From: Aestuariivivens marinum | Lineage (GTDB): Bacteria; Bacteroidota; Bacteroidia; Flavobacteriales; Flavobacteriaceae | Assembly (NCBI RefSeq): GCF_022662175.1 | Contig: NZ_JAKMCR010000001.1 | Location: 930,001 to 994,000 of the forward strand | Direction: 5' to 3' | Length of the DNA: 64,000 nucleotides | Shown: one piece after another, positions 1-9,216 of the stretch | Position numbering within the stretch: the first letter of the stretch is position 1 | Layout of the letters: each line of letters starts with the position of its first letter | Notes under the pieces: model-generated | What the model was told of the DNA's origin: nothing | The model's input: only the letters and a program-made list of their open reading frames with translations | The model's database searches: none | Position numbers and translations under genes: made by a program

Positions 1-1602
1 GTTTCTGGATTTGTTGGAGGAGTGATAAGAAAAAACTATTTAGAGTCTAAAGGTGCTGAAAAAATTGGTGGCTTTGTAATTCCAAACTTCTTCTCGTTTT
101 CAAACTTGCCTTCGGGAGTTCAGCCTGTTTACAATTATTCCAACGGAGAAGATATTTTATATAGTTTGTTGGGATCTGTTCAGGTTGAATGGAAAGATCA
201 AATTTATATAGAGGCTCAAGCCCGTCAAGATTGGTCATCCATATTACCGCCTGCCAATAACCAGTTTTTCTATCCTGGATTGAGTGCTACTTGGATTGCA
301 TCAAACACTTTAGAATTACCAGAGGTCGTTAAGTTTTTAAAATTGAGAACATCATGGGCAGATGTAGGTCGTCCGGGTCCTCGTTATTTTGGTAATGTCA
401 ATCTTGGAGTATCCCAGTCAGGTGGAGGGTTCATTTTATCGCCACCAAACGATTTGCCTCCAATTGACGAGAATTTCCTTCCTAACTTAAAACCAGAACG
501 TAAACGTGAATTTGAAGTTGGTTTAGAAGGTTACCTTTTTGATGATAGGCGTTTAGGTTTCGATTTATCGATTTATCATTCGAATACTTACGATCAAATA
601 ATGCGAGTAACCGCACCCCCAGGATTGGGTGTAAGTAGTGTTAGACTTAACGCAGGGGATGTTGCTAATACTGGATGGGAATTGGCTGTAAAGACCAAGC
701 CTATTATAACACAAGATTTTTCATGGAATTTTGATATGACATTCTCGGGAAGTAAAACCAAAGTTAAACGCTTAGATGGTGAAATACAAGGTTTAAACTT
801 ATGGTCAACCAATGGTTTAAATGCTGTGGCAAGAGTTGGAGGAGAGTATGGTTTAATATATCAGCAAAGAGGTTGGCAACATTATATAAACCCTTCAGAT
901 GATAATGATTCAAACAATGGAGAACGTATTGTGGATAATTCTGGCACACGTTACAGTTATTCTACTAGTAGTAATCGTGTTGTTGGTAAATTATTGCCAG
1001 ATGTTTTTGGGGGAGTTTTTAGCAGAATGAATTATAAGAACTTTAGTTTAGTGTTTAATATAGATTATTCATTTGGAGCGACCTTTATTAACGAAGGGGA
1101 AACTTATATGATGGCAGCTGGTGTTTTAAAAGAAAGTTTAAAATACAGAGATGCAGAAACAGGTGGTCTGGCCTATTATTTAAATGGTAATACTAAGGTA
1201 GCAGGACAAAATCCTAATGGAGCTACATACAATGATGGCGTTCTACTTAGCGGTGTAAGATCAGATGGAACACCAAATAATCAAGTTGTTGCAGCTCAAG
1301 ATTATTATTATGATTCTTACTTTTCCAATGGATTTTATCCTGAAGATCGCTTGTTTAAGAGTGATTATATTGCATTGCGTAATATAGCTTTAGACTATAG
1401 ATTACCCGATTTTTCTAAAACTATTGGTCTTTCAGATATAGTTGTATCTGTATTTGCAAATAATGTTGCGTATATTTACAAAGCTGCACCAAATACGGTG
1501 CCTGAAGCTTCTAATGGAACAGGATGGGCTGATAGTTCTTATGGAACAACTGCTATGCCATTACAACGTTCGTTTGGATTGTCGATAAAAGGAAAAATTT
1601 AA
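1..1602 (+). CDS. SusC/RagA-family TonB-dependent receptor, C-terminal part (cut by window edge)
   Basis: The frame is open from base 1, so the GTG at 22 is internal and the true start lies outside the window. The visible 533 residues are the C-terminal half of an outer-membrane beta-barrel: alternating aromatic strands, Asn/Gly/Asp-rich loops and a final strand ending in Phe-Gly-Leu-Ser-Ile-Lys-Gly-Lys-Ile. Phrases such as NFLPNLKPERKREFEVGLEG, and an adjacent SusD gene 15 bases downstream, are typical of SusC/RagA receptors that import glycans or peptides with TonB energy. The substrate cannot be read from this part. Family identity is firm; the plug and carboxypeptidase-like domain are not visible here. 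Confidence 0.93.
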   Translation, partial: VSGFVGGVIRKNYLESKGAEKIGGFVIPNFFSFSNLPSGVQPVYNYSNGEDILYSLLGSVQVEWKDQIYIEAQARQDWSSILPPANNQFFYPGLSATWIASNTLELPEVVKFLKLRTSWADVGRPGPRYFGNVNLGVSQSGGGFILSPPNDLPPIDENFLPNLKPERKREFEVGLEGYLFDDRRLGFDLSIYHSNTYDQIMRVTAPPGLGVSSVRLNAGDVANTGWELAVKTKPIITQDFSWNFDMTFSGSKTKVKRLDGEIQGLNLWSTNGLNAVARVGGEYGLIYQQRGWQHYINPSDDNDSNNGERIVDNSGTRYSYSTSSNRVVGKLLPDVFGGVFSRMNYKNFSLVFNIDYSFGATFINEGETYMMAAGVLKESLKYRDAETGGLAYYLNGNTKVAGQNPNGATYNDGVLLSGVRSDGTPNNQVVAAQDYYYDSYFSNGFYPEDRLFKSDYIALRNIALDYRLPDFSKTIGLSDIVVSVFANNVAYIYKAAPNTVPEASNGTGWADSSYGTTAMPLQRSFGLSIKGKI

Positions 1603-1617
1603 TAAAAAAATGTAACT

Positions 1618-3612
1618 ATGAAGAATTTATTATTAAGATCAATTCTTTCAATTTGCGTATTGTTTAGCTCTGTGAGTTGTGACGATAAGCTAGAAGAATT
1701 ATTTCAAGACCCAGATGGGTTTTCTAAAGCTCAAGCAGATGCTGCTGGGGTTAGTATTATTGCAGGGTATTTTACCTCGCAACTTACTCGTGGTTTTTTT
1801 CTAAGAGGTGACTATGGTTCAGCTTATCACCAATTAAGAAGTGGTTCCCGTGTTATGGGGACAGGAGTTCAACTTTATTATACTACAGATGCTTTTGGTC
1901 TAAGTTATGTGCTTAGAGATGTTGAGAACGATTGGGGTTCCAATGCCTTTAACAGAGGTGTGTTCAACAACATTAATAGTGCTTGGATAAAGCAATATTT
2001 ATGGGGGCAAAAAGAATATAATAATATACCTGAAGCCGACCGTTCAGTTAGCGATGAACTTTATATGAAACTGCTACAGCTATTAAAAGGTGTTGCTTAC
2101 CAACGTGCTATTGATCTGTACGATGAAGTGCCTTACTTCCAAACCGGTAGTGCAGGAGCTTTGGATGGAGAAAAGGCTGAATGGATTGGGCAAGAAGAGA
2201 TATACCCTATTATTCTTGATGAAGCAAAAGAAATTGAAGCATATCTAGCTAATGTAACTTTAGGACCAGCAGAGCAAACTTCTTTTACAAATCAAGACGT
2301 TATTTTTAACGGAGATATCATGCAGTGGAGAAAGTATATTAATTCCTTACGTTTAAGGTGGGCCATGAACGTTAGTGAAGTTCAGCCAAATATTACTTCG
2401 ACTGTGCTTTCTGAATTGAATGGGAAACCAATGTTTGATCAGCCCAATGATGTTGCCGGTTTGGCAGATATAGCTATAGTAGAGCCTTATAGGTTACAAG
2501 TAGAATTAGGTATTACAAGAGCATTTAGGGAACGTGCAGATGAATGTCGTGCTCCCAAGCGCTTTTTAGAAGACGTAATGAACTGCGTGCCTACCGAGAG
2601 TAGTGTTGTAGTTAATGGAGAAACATTATATTATTTTGATGGTGATAACTCTGCTCAAGGTTTAATGGATGGGACTGTTGATCCAAGGGTAGCCTATCTG
2701 TTTTCTAAAGATGTTTTGGGAAGATATGTTGGTGCAGAAACAGGATGGGACGATGGTAGTGACCCTAACAGTTATTTCAATAAAGCTATGAGGGCTTATT
2801 ATATTAATCATCCTATTATGACCGATATTAATGTAACTGAGATTACTTTTGGAGCTCAAGGTAACGAAATGACCATAAAGCTGAATGATGAGGCTACAGC
2901 CGATTTATCAAAGCGGGAAGCCTTTTTATTGAAAGCCTTTAGAAATCAATGTGGACAATATCAGGATATTGGTTGGACAATTGGTACAGATAGAAATATG
3001 ATCTCAGAATATAATGTACGGCCACAGTATAATTTTGATATTAGGTATCCTACCTTGCACGCAGTAGAGTCAGAATTGTTAAAAGCGGAAGCAATTGTTA
3101 GAGGTTTTGGTGGAATTACAGGAAATGCTGCCGACCATTATAAAAACGCAATTGAATTATCATGTGCTTATTGGTATGGCATAAACGCAAACAACGCCTA
3201 TAATAAGGGTACTACGCCTTCATTCCCTAGTAACATGGCTCAATCAAGAATCGATAGAGACCGTCCTGAGATGGAGTATAACCCAGGCGCCTATGCTGAT
3301 TTTGCGGCCCAGCAGTTTAATGCAATGTCAGATAAAGATAAGGTGACAGCTATATTTAATCAAATGCAGTTACATTATAATATGTTCAACTTTGAGACAC
3401 CTTATTCTAATGCACGTCGTTTAATCAAGTATTTAGGAGATAACCCTGGGGCGCCGTATGAAGTTTTTGTTTGGAAGGAAAGATTCCTTTACAACCCAAA
3501 TATTCAAGCAACAGATCCAGAAGCATGGGCAATTATAAGTCAACATGATGACTATAATTTACCATTATGGTTTACTGGACGTCAAACAAAATGGACTAAT
3601 GTACTTGAATAA
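1618..3612 (+). CDS. SusD/RagB-like nutrient-binding outer-membrane lipoprotein
   Basis: A 664-residue lipoprotein. The signal peptide ends in the lipobox SSVSC, with acidic residues (DD) right after the cysteine, as expected for surface-exposed Bacteroidota lipoproteins. The early conserved blocks of SusD-like_2 proteins are visible: a helical TPR-like region around residues 140-175 with YDEVPYFQ, and the W-x-K-x-x-NSLRLR-type block near 240-250. SusD proteins sit as a lid on the SusC barrel and bind the ligand, and the gene directly follows a SusC gene, so the two form one uptake complex. It is somewhat longer than the typical 500-600 residues. The ligand is unknown; no glycoside hydrolase lies within the visible part of the locus. 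Confidence 0.93.
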   Translation: MKNLLLRSILSICVLFSSVSCDDKLEELFQDPDGFSKAQADAAGVSIIAGYFTSQLTRGFFLRGDYGSAYHQLRSGSRVMGTGVQLYYTTDAFGLSYVLRDVENDWGSNAFNRGVFNNINSAWIKQYLWGQKEYNNIPEADRSVSDELYMKLLQLLKGVAYQRAIDLYDEVPYFQTGSAGALDGEKAEWIGQEEIYPIILDEAKEIEAYLANVTLGPAEQTSFTNQDVIFNGDIMQWRKYINSLRLRWAMNVSEVQPNITSTVLSELNGKPMFDQPNDVAGLADIAIVEPYRLQVELGITRAFRERADECRAPKRFLEDVMNCVPTESSVVVNGETLYYFDGDNSAQGLMDGTVDPRVAYLFSKDVLGRYVGAETGWDDGSDPNSYFNKAMRAYYINHPIMTDINVTEITFGAQGNEMTIKLNDEATADLSKREAFLLKAFRNQCGQYQDIGWTIGTDRNMISEYNVRPQYNFDIRYPTLHAVESELLKAEAIVRGFGGITGNAADHYKNAIELSCAYWYGINANNAYNKGTTPSFPSNMAQSRIDRDRPEMEYNPGAYADFAAQQFNAMSDKDKVTAIFNQMQLHYNMFNFETPYSNARRLIKYLGDNPGAPYEVFVWKERFLYNPNIQATDPEAWAIISQHDDYNLPLWFTGRQTKWTNVLE

Positions 3613-3637
3613 AATATTAACACTTTAATTTTATAGT

Positions 3638-3976
3638 ATGAAAAAATTTATAATATTAATATTAACCATTGTTTTATCTGTTTCTTGTAGCAAGAAAGAT
3701 GATGCTACAATAATTGGGACAGCATCTGCAGATAACGGGAATGTTCTGTCTGGTATTACTGTGAAGCTTTATTCAGAAAGTACTACCCTACTTGAAGATA
3801 CCCAAACAGATAGTCAAGGGAATTTTAAATTTTCTGGTTTAGAATCAGGTAATTATTATATTGGAGCAACAATTACAGTTAATGGAACAGTTTGGGATAC
3901 TGGTAATAGGCCTAGGATTGTTTACGTTGGTGATGAAATTGTTGAAGAGGTCGCCTTAACATTAACTCAAAAGTAG
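3638..3976 (+). CDS. Small lipoprotein with carboxypeptidase-regulatory-like beta-sandwich
   Basis: A 112-residue protein with a lipoprotein signal peptide ending in SVSC and followed by SKKDD. Residues 25-110 read as a single CarboxypepD_reg/SdrD B-like beta-sandwich: a variable strand, then the pattern D-x-x-G-x-F-x-F-x-x-L-x-x-G-x-Y-Y seen in TDSQGNFKFSGLESGNYYIG. It lies 25 bases behind the SusD gene and before a strong terminator, so it is the last gene of the SusCD transcript. It is probably a surface accessory protein that binds ligand or spaces the complex; no catalytic motif is present. The family fold is likely, the role is inference. Confidence 0.85.
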   Translation: MKKFIILILTIVLSVSCSKKDDATIIGTASADNGNVLSGITVKLYSESTTLLEDTQTDSQGNFKFSGLESGNYYIGATITVNGTVWDTGNRPRIVYVGDEIVEEVALTLTQK

Positions 3977-4011
3977 TGTAGCGATAAACTTATTAACAGT
4001 TAAATTGTAAG

Positions 4012-4054
4012 CTAAGGTGCAGATGATGTATAATTATCGCACCTTAGTTTTTTT
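4012..4054 (+). terminator. Rho-independent terminator after the SusCD transcript
   Basis: A perfect 9-bp stem (CTAAGGTGC at 4012-4020 with GCACCTTAG at 4039-4047) is followed by seven T. It separates the SusCD-lipoprotein unit from the sensor kinase gene. Confidence 0.85.
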
Positions 4055-4069
4055 AATATCATTTGTTTC

Positions 4070-4077
4070 TATTTTTG
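4070..4077 (+). promoter_or_regulatory. Candidate -7 promoter box for the sensor kinase gene
   Basis: TATTTTTG matches the Bacteroidota -7 consensus TAnnTTTG and lies about 40 bases before the ATG at 4119, just after a terminator, where a new promoter is expected. No clear -33 TTTG element is visible at the usual spacing. Confidence 0.4.
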
Positions 4078-4118
4078 TAAAAAAAGGATTTGTTTTATTA
4101 AAATAATTGGTGTTTTAT

Positions 4119-5186
4119 ATGAGTGTATCTATTGTTAAAATTTTTTCACCCTTAAAAGAAGGAGTAGGGAGTACAATTCCAATTAAATATCATATTATTT
4201 TTTGGATTAGTTACTTTACATTTAATGTAGTAAGATGGGGTAGTTTTTTTAATGATTTTCAATATTCATTGAAAACCAATCTAATAGAATTTACCATTCA
4301 TATTATTGTTATATATTTTAATATATACTATTTAATACCTAATTTATTCTTACAGAAAAAGTATTTAAAATATATAAGTTCTATCTTTATTATTTTAATA
4401 TTGGTTTACATTGTAAGAACGGCCTTTATATATGTATTAACTGGGGTTGTTTCTCCTGAACTAGGTAGGCCAGTTTCGTTTTTAGACTTAAATCATTTTA
4501 TTGTGGTTGCTTTAGGGCAGCTTTATGTGATGACCTTTGTTACCGCAATTAAAGTCTTGGTCGATTGGAGTATTGAAAAGAAACGTAATGAAGACCTCTC
4601 ACAACTGCAATTAAGTACGGAATTAAAGTTTTTGAGAACACAGGTTCAGCCTCATTTTTTCTTCAATACCCTAAATAATTTATATGCACTTGCCTTAAAA
4701 AAGTCTGATAGTATGCCTCGGCTTCTTTTAAAACTATCTGATATGATGGAATATGTGCTATATGAAGTACAAGATTCTAAAGCAAATTTGCTGCAAGAAA
4801 TCAATCATATTAATAATTACATTGATATTGAAAATTTAAGGTTTAAGAATAGGGTAGAAACAGAAATGCATATTACAGGAGACATAGAAGATGTTAAAGT
4901 GCCTCCTTTATTATTTATAACTTTTGTTGAAAACTGTTTTAAGCACGGCTTAAGAAACAACGATAAGATTAAAATAGAAATTAATTTTGAAGTTGTTAAT
5001 GGAAAATTTTTAGAGTTTAGTATTTCTAATAATTATAACCCAGAAGCCATGAATGAGGAAAAAAAAGGGATAGGAATTTCTAATTCGTTAAGAAGGTTGA
5101 AGATTTTGTTTTCCAAAAACTTTGTTTTAAGAACGAATACAGATAATGGTATTTACAGTTTATTTTTAAGGATTCCTGTGACTTGA
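4119..5186 (+). CDS. LytS-type membrane sensor histidine kinase
   Basis: The ATG at 4119 is preferred to a TTG at 4107 because it gives a natural N-terminus (MSVSIVKIF) of a 355-residue protein. Four hydrophobic segments lie within about residues 25-150, followed by a short linker and the His_kinase domain (PF06580 type) with QPHFFFNTLNNL around residue 179, the phosphorylated histidine, and an ATP-binding N-box FVENCFKHGLRNN. This is the LytS/YpdA class that phosphorylates LytTR response regulators, and exactly such a regulator follows. No periplasmic ligand domain is seen, so the signal is probably sensed in or near the membrane. Location beside a SusCD unit suggests, but does not prove, that it controls that locus. 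Confidence 0.93.
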   Translation: MSVSIVKIFSPLKEGVGSTIPIKYHIIFWISYFTFNVVRWGSFFNDFQYSLKTNLIEFTIHIIVIYFNIYYLIPNLFLQKKYLKYISSIFIILILVYIVRTAFIYVLTGVVSPELGRPVSFLDLNHFIVVALGQLYVMTFVTAIKVLVDWSIEKKRNEDLSQLQLSTELKFLRTQVQPHFFFNTLNNLYALALKKSDSMPRLLLKLSDMMEYVLYEVQDSKANLLQEINHINNYIDIENLRFKNRVETEMHITGDIEDVKVPPLLFITFVENCFKHGLRNNDKIKIEINFEVVNGKFLEFSISNNYNPEAMNEEKKGIGISNSLRRLKILFSKNFVLRTNTDNGIYSLFLRIPVT

Positions 5187-5198
5187 AAACTAAAGTGC

Positions 5199-5220
5199 AT
5201 GCATTTAAATGTAAATGCAT
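5199..5220. repeat. 22-bp hyphenated palindrome between kinase and regulator genes
   Basis: ATGCATTTA (5199-5207) and TAAATGCAT (5212-5220) form a perfect 9-bp inverted repeat around AATG. It lies in the 95-base gap before the response-regulator gene and lacks a T-run, so it is more likely a binding site than a terminator. Confidence 0.5.
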
Positions 5221-5281
5221 ATTATAATGTTATGAGTATAAATAGTTTTTTCATTGATAATCAAATAAAAATTTTATATAG

Positions 5282-5998
5282 ATGAAAATTACATGTGCTA
5301 TTATTGATGATGAACCATTGGCTATTCAAGTTATTGAAAGTCATTTAAAGGAGTTCAACAATATAGAAATCACTAATACATTCAATGACCCTTTAAAAGC
5401 ATTTGAAGTACTCCAAATGAATAAACCTGATGTTATTTTCTTGGATATTAATATGCCTCGAATGACGGGTTTTACTTTTTTGCAAAGTTTAAACTATAAG
5501 CCATTAATTGTTGTTACTACTGCATATAGGGAATATGCTGTGGAAAGTTTTGAGCTTGATGTAACCGATTACTTAGTTAAGCCCATACCATTTAATCGAT
5601 TTTTGAAAACAATTAATAAAATATATCAACTCAAGCAATTAACAAGCAATAGCGAGTCTAATTTGCAACAGGAATCACATATTTTTTTAAAGGTAAATAA
5701 AAAGCTGATAAAAGTATATTTATCAGATATTCTCTTTATTGAAAGTTTAAAGGATTATATAAAAGTGATTACAAATTTAGGAGACTATGTTGTGCACAAA
5801 TCTTTAACCGCTATAACAGATGAGCTGCCTTCTTCAAATTTTATAAGGGTTCATCGATCTTTCACGGTTTCTATGAGTCAGGTAAAGGCGCTTGACGGTA
5901 ATACCATAGAAATCGCTGATAAAAAAATACCTATTGGAAGAATGTACTTAAAGGAAGCTAAAGAACGCATTTTTAAAATAAATGAAACAAATGATTAA
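5282..5998 (+). CDS. LytTR-family response regulator
   Basis: A 238-residue protein with an N-terminal receiver domain (residues 1-120) carrying the acidic pair near D9-D10, the phospho-acceptor D55 in VIFLDINMPRM, and the conserved Lys in YLVKPI. The C-terminal half (about 135-235) is a LytTR DNA-binding domain with ILFIESLKDYIKV and the IRVHRSFTVS block typical of the family. It partners the LytS-like kinase 95 bases upstream. LytTR regulators usually bind pairs of short direct repeats upstream of exporter, envelope or catabolic genes. The likely targets here are the neighbouring SusCD unit or the acyltransferase gene behind it, which is inference from position. Confidence 0.95.
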   Translation: MKITCAIIDDEPLAIQVIESHLKEFNNIEITNTFNDPLKAFEVLQMNKPDVIFLDINMPRMTGFTFLQSLNYKPLIVVTTAYREYAVESFELDVTDYLVKPIPFNRFLKTINKIYQLKQLTSNSESNLQQESHIFLKVNKKLIKVYLSDILFIESLKDYIKVITNLGDYVVHKSLTAITDELPSSNFIRVHRSFTVSMSQVKALDGNTIEIADKKIPIGRMYLKEAKERIFKINETND

Positions 5999-6043
5999 CG
6001 GCATGGTATAACAGCTTAAAGAATATGAATTAAAACTCAATTG

Positions 6044-7126
6044 ATGGCAAAAAGAATTGAATCTGTTGATATTTTAAGAGGGGTTGCTATAGCGGCAATG
6101 ATTCTTGTAAACACACCGGGTAATTGGAGTCATGTTTATGCACCTTTGCTTCATGCTGAATGGCACGGACTTACACCAACAGATTTAATATTTCCCTTTT
6201 TTTTATTTATTGTTGGTATTTCCATACACTATGCATATAAAAATAAAGCTAAAGGTATGCCAACATATAAGAAAATAATTATTAGAAGCCTTAAGCTTAT
6301 TGGTTTGGGATTATTTTTGAATTTATTTTTGCCATACTTTCCTTTTGTCAAAGATTTTGAAACGCTTCGGTTTTTTGGTGTGTTGCAACGTATTGGAATA
6401 GTATTTTTAATATCGGCTATTTTATATCTCAATTGCAACTGGAAAGCCTTAATGGGAATTGGGATTACTATTTTATTGGGTTATTGGTTGTTGTTTGGAT
6501 TTTTACCTTTGCCTAACGGAGAGTTGCCAACTTTTGATCGAGCACCTAATAATTGGGCAAATTATTTAGACTTAAAAGTACTGGGTACACATATGTGGCA
6601 ACCAGATTATGATCCTGAAGGGATTTTAAGCACACTTCCTGCAATTGTTACTTGTGTTTTAGGAATATTAGTTGGTAAAATTTTAAGTATGTTTAAAAGC
6701 GCTAAAATATTGCTTTTAATGTCTGTTGTATTACTGGTTTTAGGTTATTTGCTTAGTTTATGGTTTCCTGTAAATAAATCGATTTGGAGTAGCAGTTTTG
6801 TTTTGGTAACAAGTGGTTGGGGAACATTAATCCTTAGTGTAATTTATTATGTAACTGATGAAAGGGGTATCAAATTTGGAAGTATATTTAAATATGTTGG
6901 CATGAATGCGATTATTATATATTTTCTGTCCAGTTTTATTTCTAAAACATTTTATTTGACAAAAATTGGAGACGAGAATATTCATTCTTTGATTTATAAC
7001 AATGTTTTTGTTCATGATTTTATTAATGATAAATTATCATCTTTATTTTATGCTTTATGTGTCGTGATATTTTATTTGTTTTTAGCTTATGTACTGTATC
7101 GAAAGAAGATAATTATTAAAGTATGA
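6044..7126 (+). CDS. NagX/HGSNAT-like membrane acyltransferase (DUF1624/DUF5009 family)
   Basis: A 360-residue integral membrane protein with about ten hydrophobic segments. The N-terminal block RIESVDILRGVAIAAMILVN, followed by the W-H-G-L-T-P-T-D-L-I-F-P-F-F-L-F motif, is the hallmark of the family related to heparan-alpha-glucosaminide N-acetyltransferase; the central motif LRFFGVLQRIGI is also typical. Human HGSNAT moves acetyl groups across a membrane to terminal glucosamine, and bacterial relatives are often found in amino-sugar loci (NagX). Here it lies 46 bases after the two-component pair. The ATG at 6044 is chosen over the TTG at 6041. The substrate is not known; an amino-sugar link for this locus is inference. 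Confidence 0.88.
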   Translation: MAKRIESVDILRGVAIAAMILVNTPGNWSHVYAPLLHAEWHGLTPTDLIFPFFLFIVGISIHYAYKNKAKGMPTYKKIIIRSLKLIGLGLFLNLFLPYFPFVKDFETLRFFGVLQRIGIVFLISAILYLNCNWKALMGIGITILLGYWLLFGFLPLPNGELPTFDRAPNNWANYLDLKVLGTHMWQPDYDPEGILSTLPAIVTCVLGILVGKILSMFKSAKILLLMSVVLLVLGYLLSLWFPVNKSIWSSSFVLVTSGWGTLILSVIYYVTDERGIKFGSIFKYVGMNAIIIYFLSSFISKTFYLTKIGDENIHSLIYNNVFVHDFINDKLSSLFYALCVVIFYLFLAYVLYRKKIIIKV

Positions 7127-7131
7127 TACAA

Positions 7132-7160
7132 AAAAAGCGGAGTATTTACTCCGCTTTTTG
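7132..7160. terminator. Bidirectional terminator between acyltransferase gene and atpC
   Basis: GCGGAGTA (7137-7144) and TACTCCGC (7147-7154) form a perfect stem flanked by A6 on the left and T5 on the right. It can end both the plus-strand acyltransferase transcript and the minus-strand atpDC transcript. Confidence 0.88.
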
Positions 7161-7184
7161 TCATAATATTTTTTAATCAAAGTT

Positions 7185-7463
7185 TTAGTCGGCTAAAACG
7201 ATAACTTTATTGTCTTTCATTTCAATGGTTCCAGAATTAATCTTTAATAACGTGGTGTCTTTGTCACCTTTGGTAAATTTATCCTGAACCTCTTCATCTA
7301 ATTCAATAGCACCAAAAATTTTCACAACACCTTCTTTTAGCAAGGAGACAATAGGAGCGTGGTCCTTCAACATTTGGAATTCTCCATTAACCCCCGGTAC
7401 GGCAACGCTTGTTACTTCTCCGCTAAATAAAGTCGCTTCTGGTGATACAATTTCTAAATACAT
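7185..7463 (-). CDS. atpC: F1Fo ATP synthase epsilon subunit
   Basis: A 92-residue epsilon subunit made only of the N-terminal beta-sandwich: LEIVSPEATLFSGEV, then VPGVNGEFQMLKDHAPIVSLL, the conserved block contacting the rotor. The C-terminal helical hairpin of E. coli epsilon is absent, as is common in Bacteroidota. The start is set at the ATG at 7463 (MYLEIVSP); the frame continues upstream to 7505, but those extra residues are encoded by a repetitive intergenic element and are not conserved protein. It follows atpD by 75 bases on the same strand and is co-transcribed. In this phylum atpD-atpC lie apart from the other ATP synthase genes. Confidence 0.95.
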   Translation of the reverse strand: MYLEIVSPEATLFSGEVTSVAVPGVNGEFQMLKDHAPIVSLLKEGVVKIFGAIELDEEVQDKFTKGDKDTTLLKINSGTIEMKDNKVIVLAD

Positions 7464-7472
7464 AATTTTTTC

Positions 7473-7534
7473 AGTTTGCAGTCTGCAGTTTGCAGTTGCA
7501 GCCACTAAGGACTGGAGACTGATTACTGCAAACT
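7473..7534. repeat. CAGT-rich intergenic repeat between atpD and atpC
   Basis: The outer arms AGTTTGCAGT (7473-7482) and ACTGCAAACT (7525-7534) are a perfect 10-bp inverted repeat. The left part also reads as a roughly 7-bp tandem (TTTGCAG, TCTGCAG, TTTGCAG, then TTGCAG), and CAGTTTGCAG recurs at 7485-7495. The element fills almost the whole gap between the two ATP synthase genes. Confidence 0.7.
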
Positions 7535-7538
7535 AATT

Positions 7539-9050
<1,512 letters not shown>

Positions 9051-9108
9051 TTATCTGTTTAATATTATGCGATTTAATTGTTAGAAAACATGGTTTTGTT
9101 TTCGGCTG

Positions 9109-9116
9109 CAAATATA
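9109..9116 (-). promoter_or_regulatory. Candidate -7 promoter box for atpDC
   Basis: On the minus strand this reads TATATTTG, matching TAnnTTTG, about 60 bases before the atpD start. A -33 element is not obvious. Confidence 0.45.
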
Positions 9117-9167
9117 TAGGTTTTAATTTAAAAAGAAAGTGGTTTTTTGAGCTTTTTTACAATAACA

Positions 9168-9194
9168 AAAACACCTTCAATCTGAAGGTGTTTT
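9168..9194. terminator. Terminator downstream of the SGNH lipoprotein gene
   Basis: AAAACACCTTCA (9168-9179) pairs with TGAAGGTGTTTT (9183-9194). Read on the minus strand it ends the TonB receptor/SGNH transcript 23 bases after its last stop codon. Confidence 0.85.
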
Positions 9195-9216
9195 AGAATT
9201 ATATTTTAAATATAAA

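Noticed and set aside
7464-7505. N-terminal extension of atpC to 7505
   Set aside because: The added codons translate a CAGT-rich repeat; epsilon subunits start at MYLEIVSP in this lineage.
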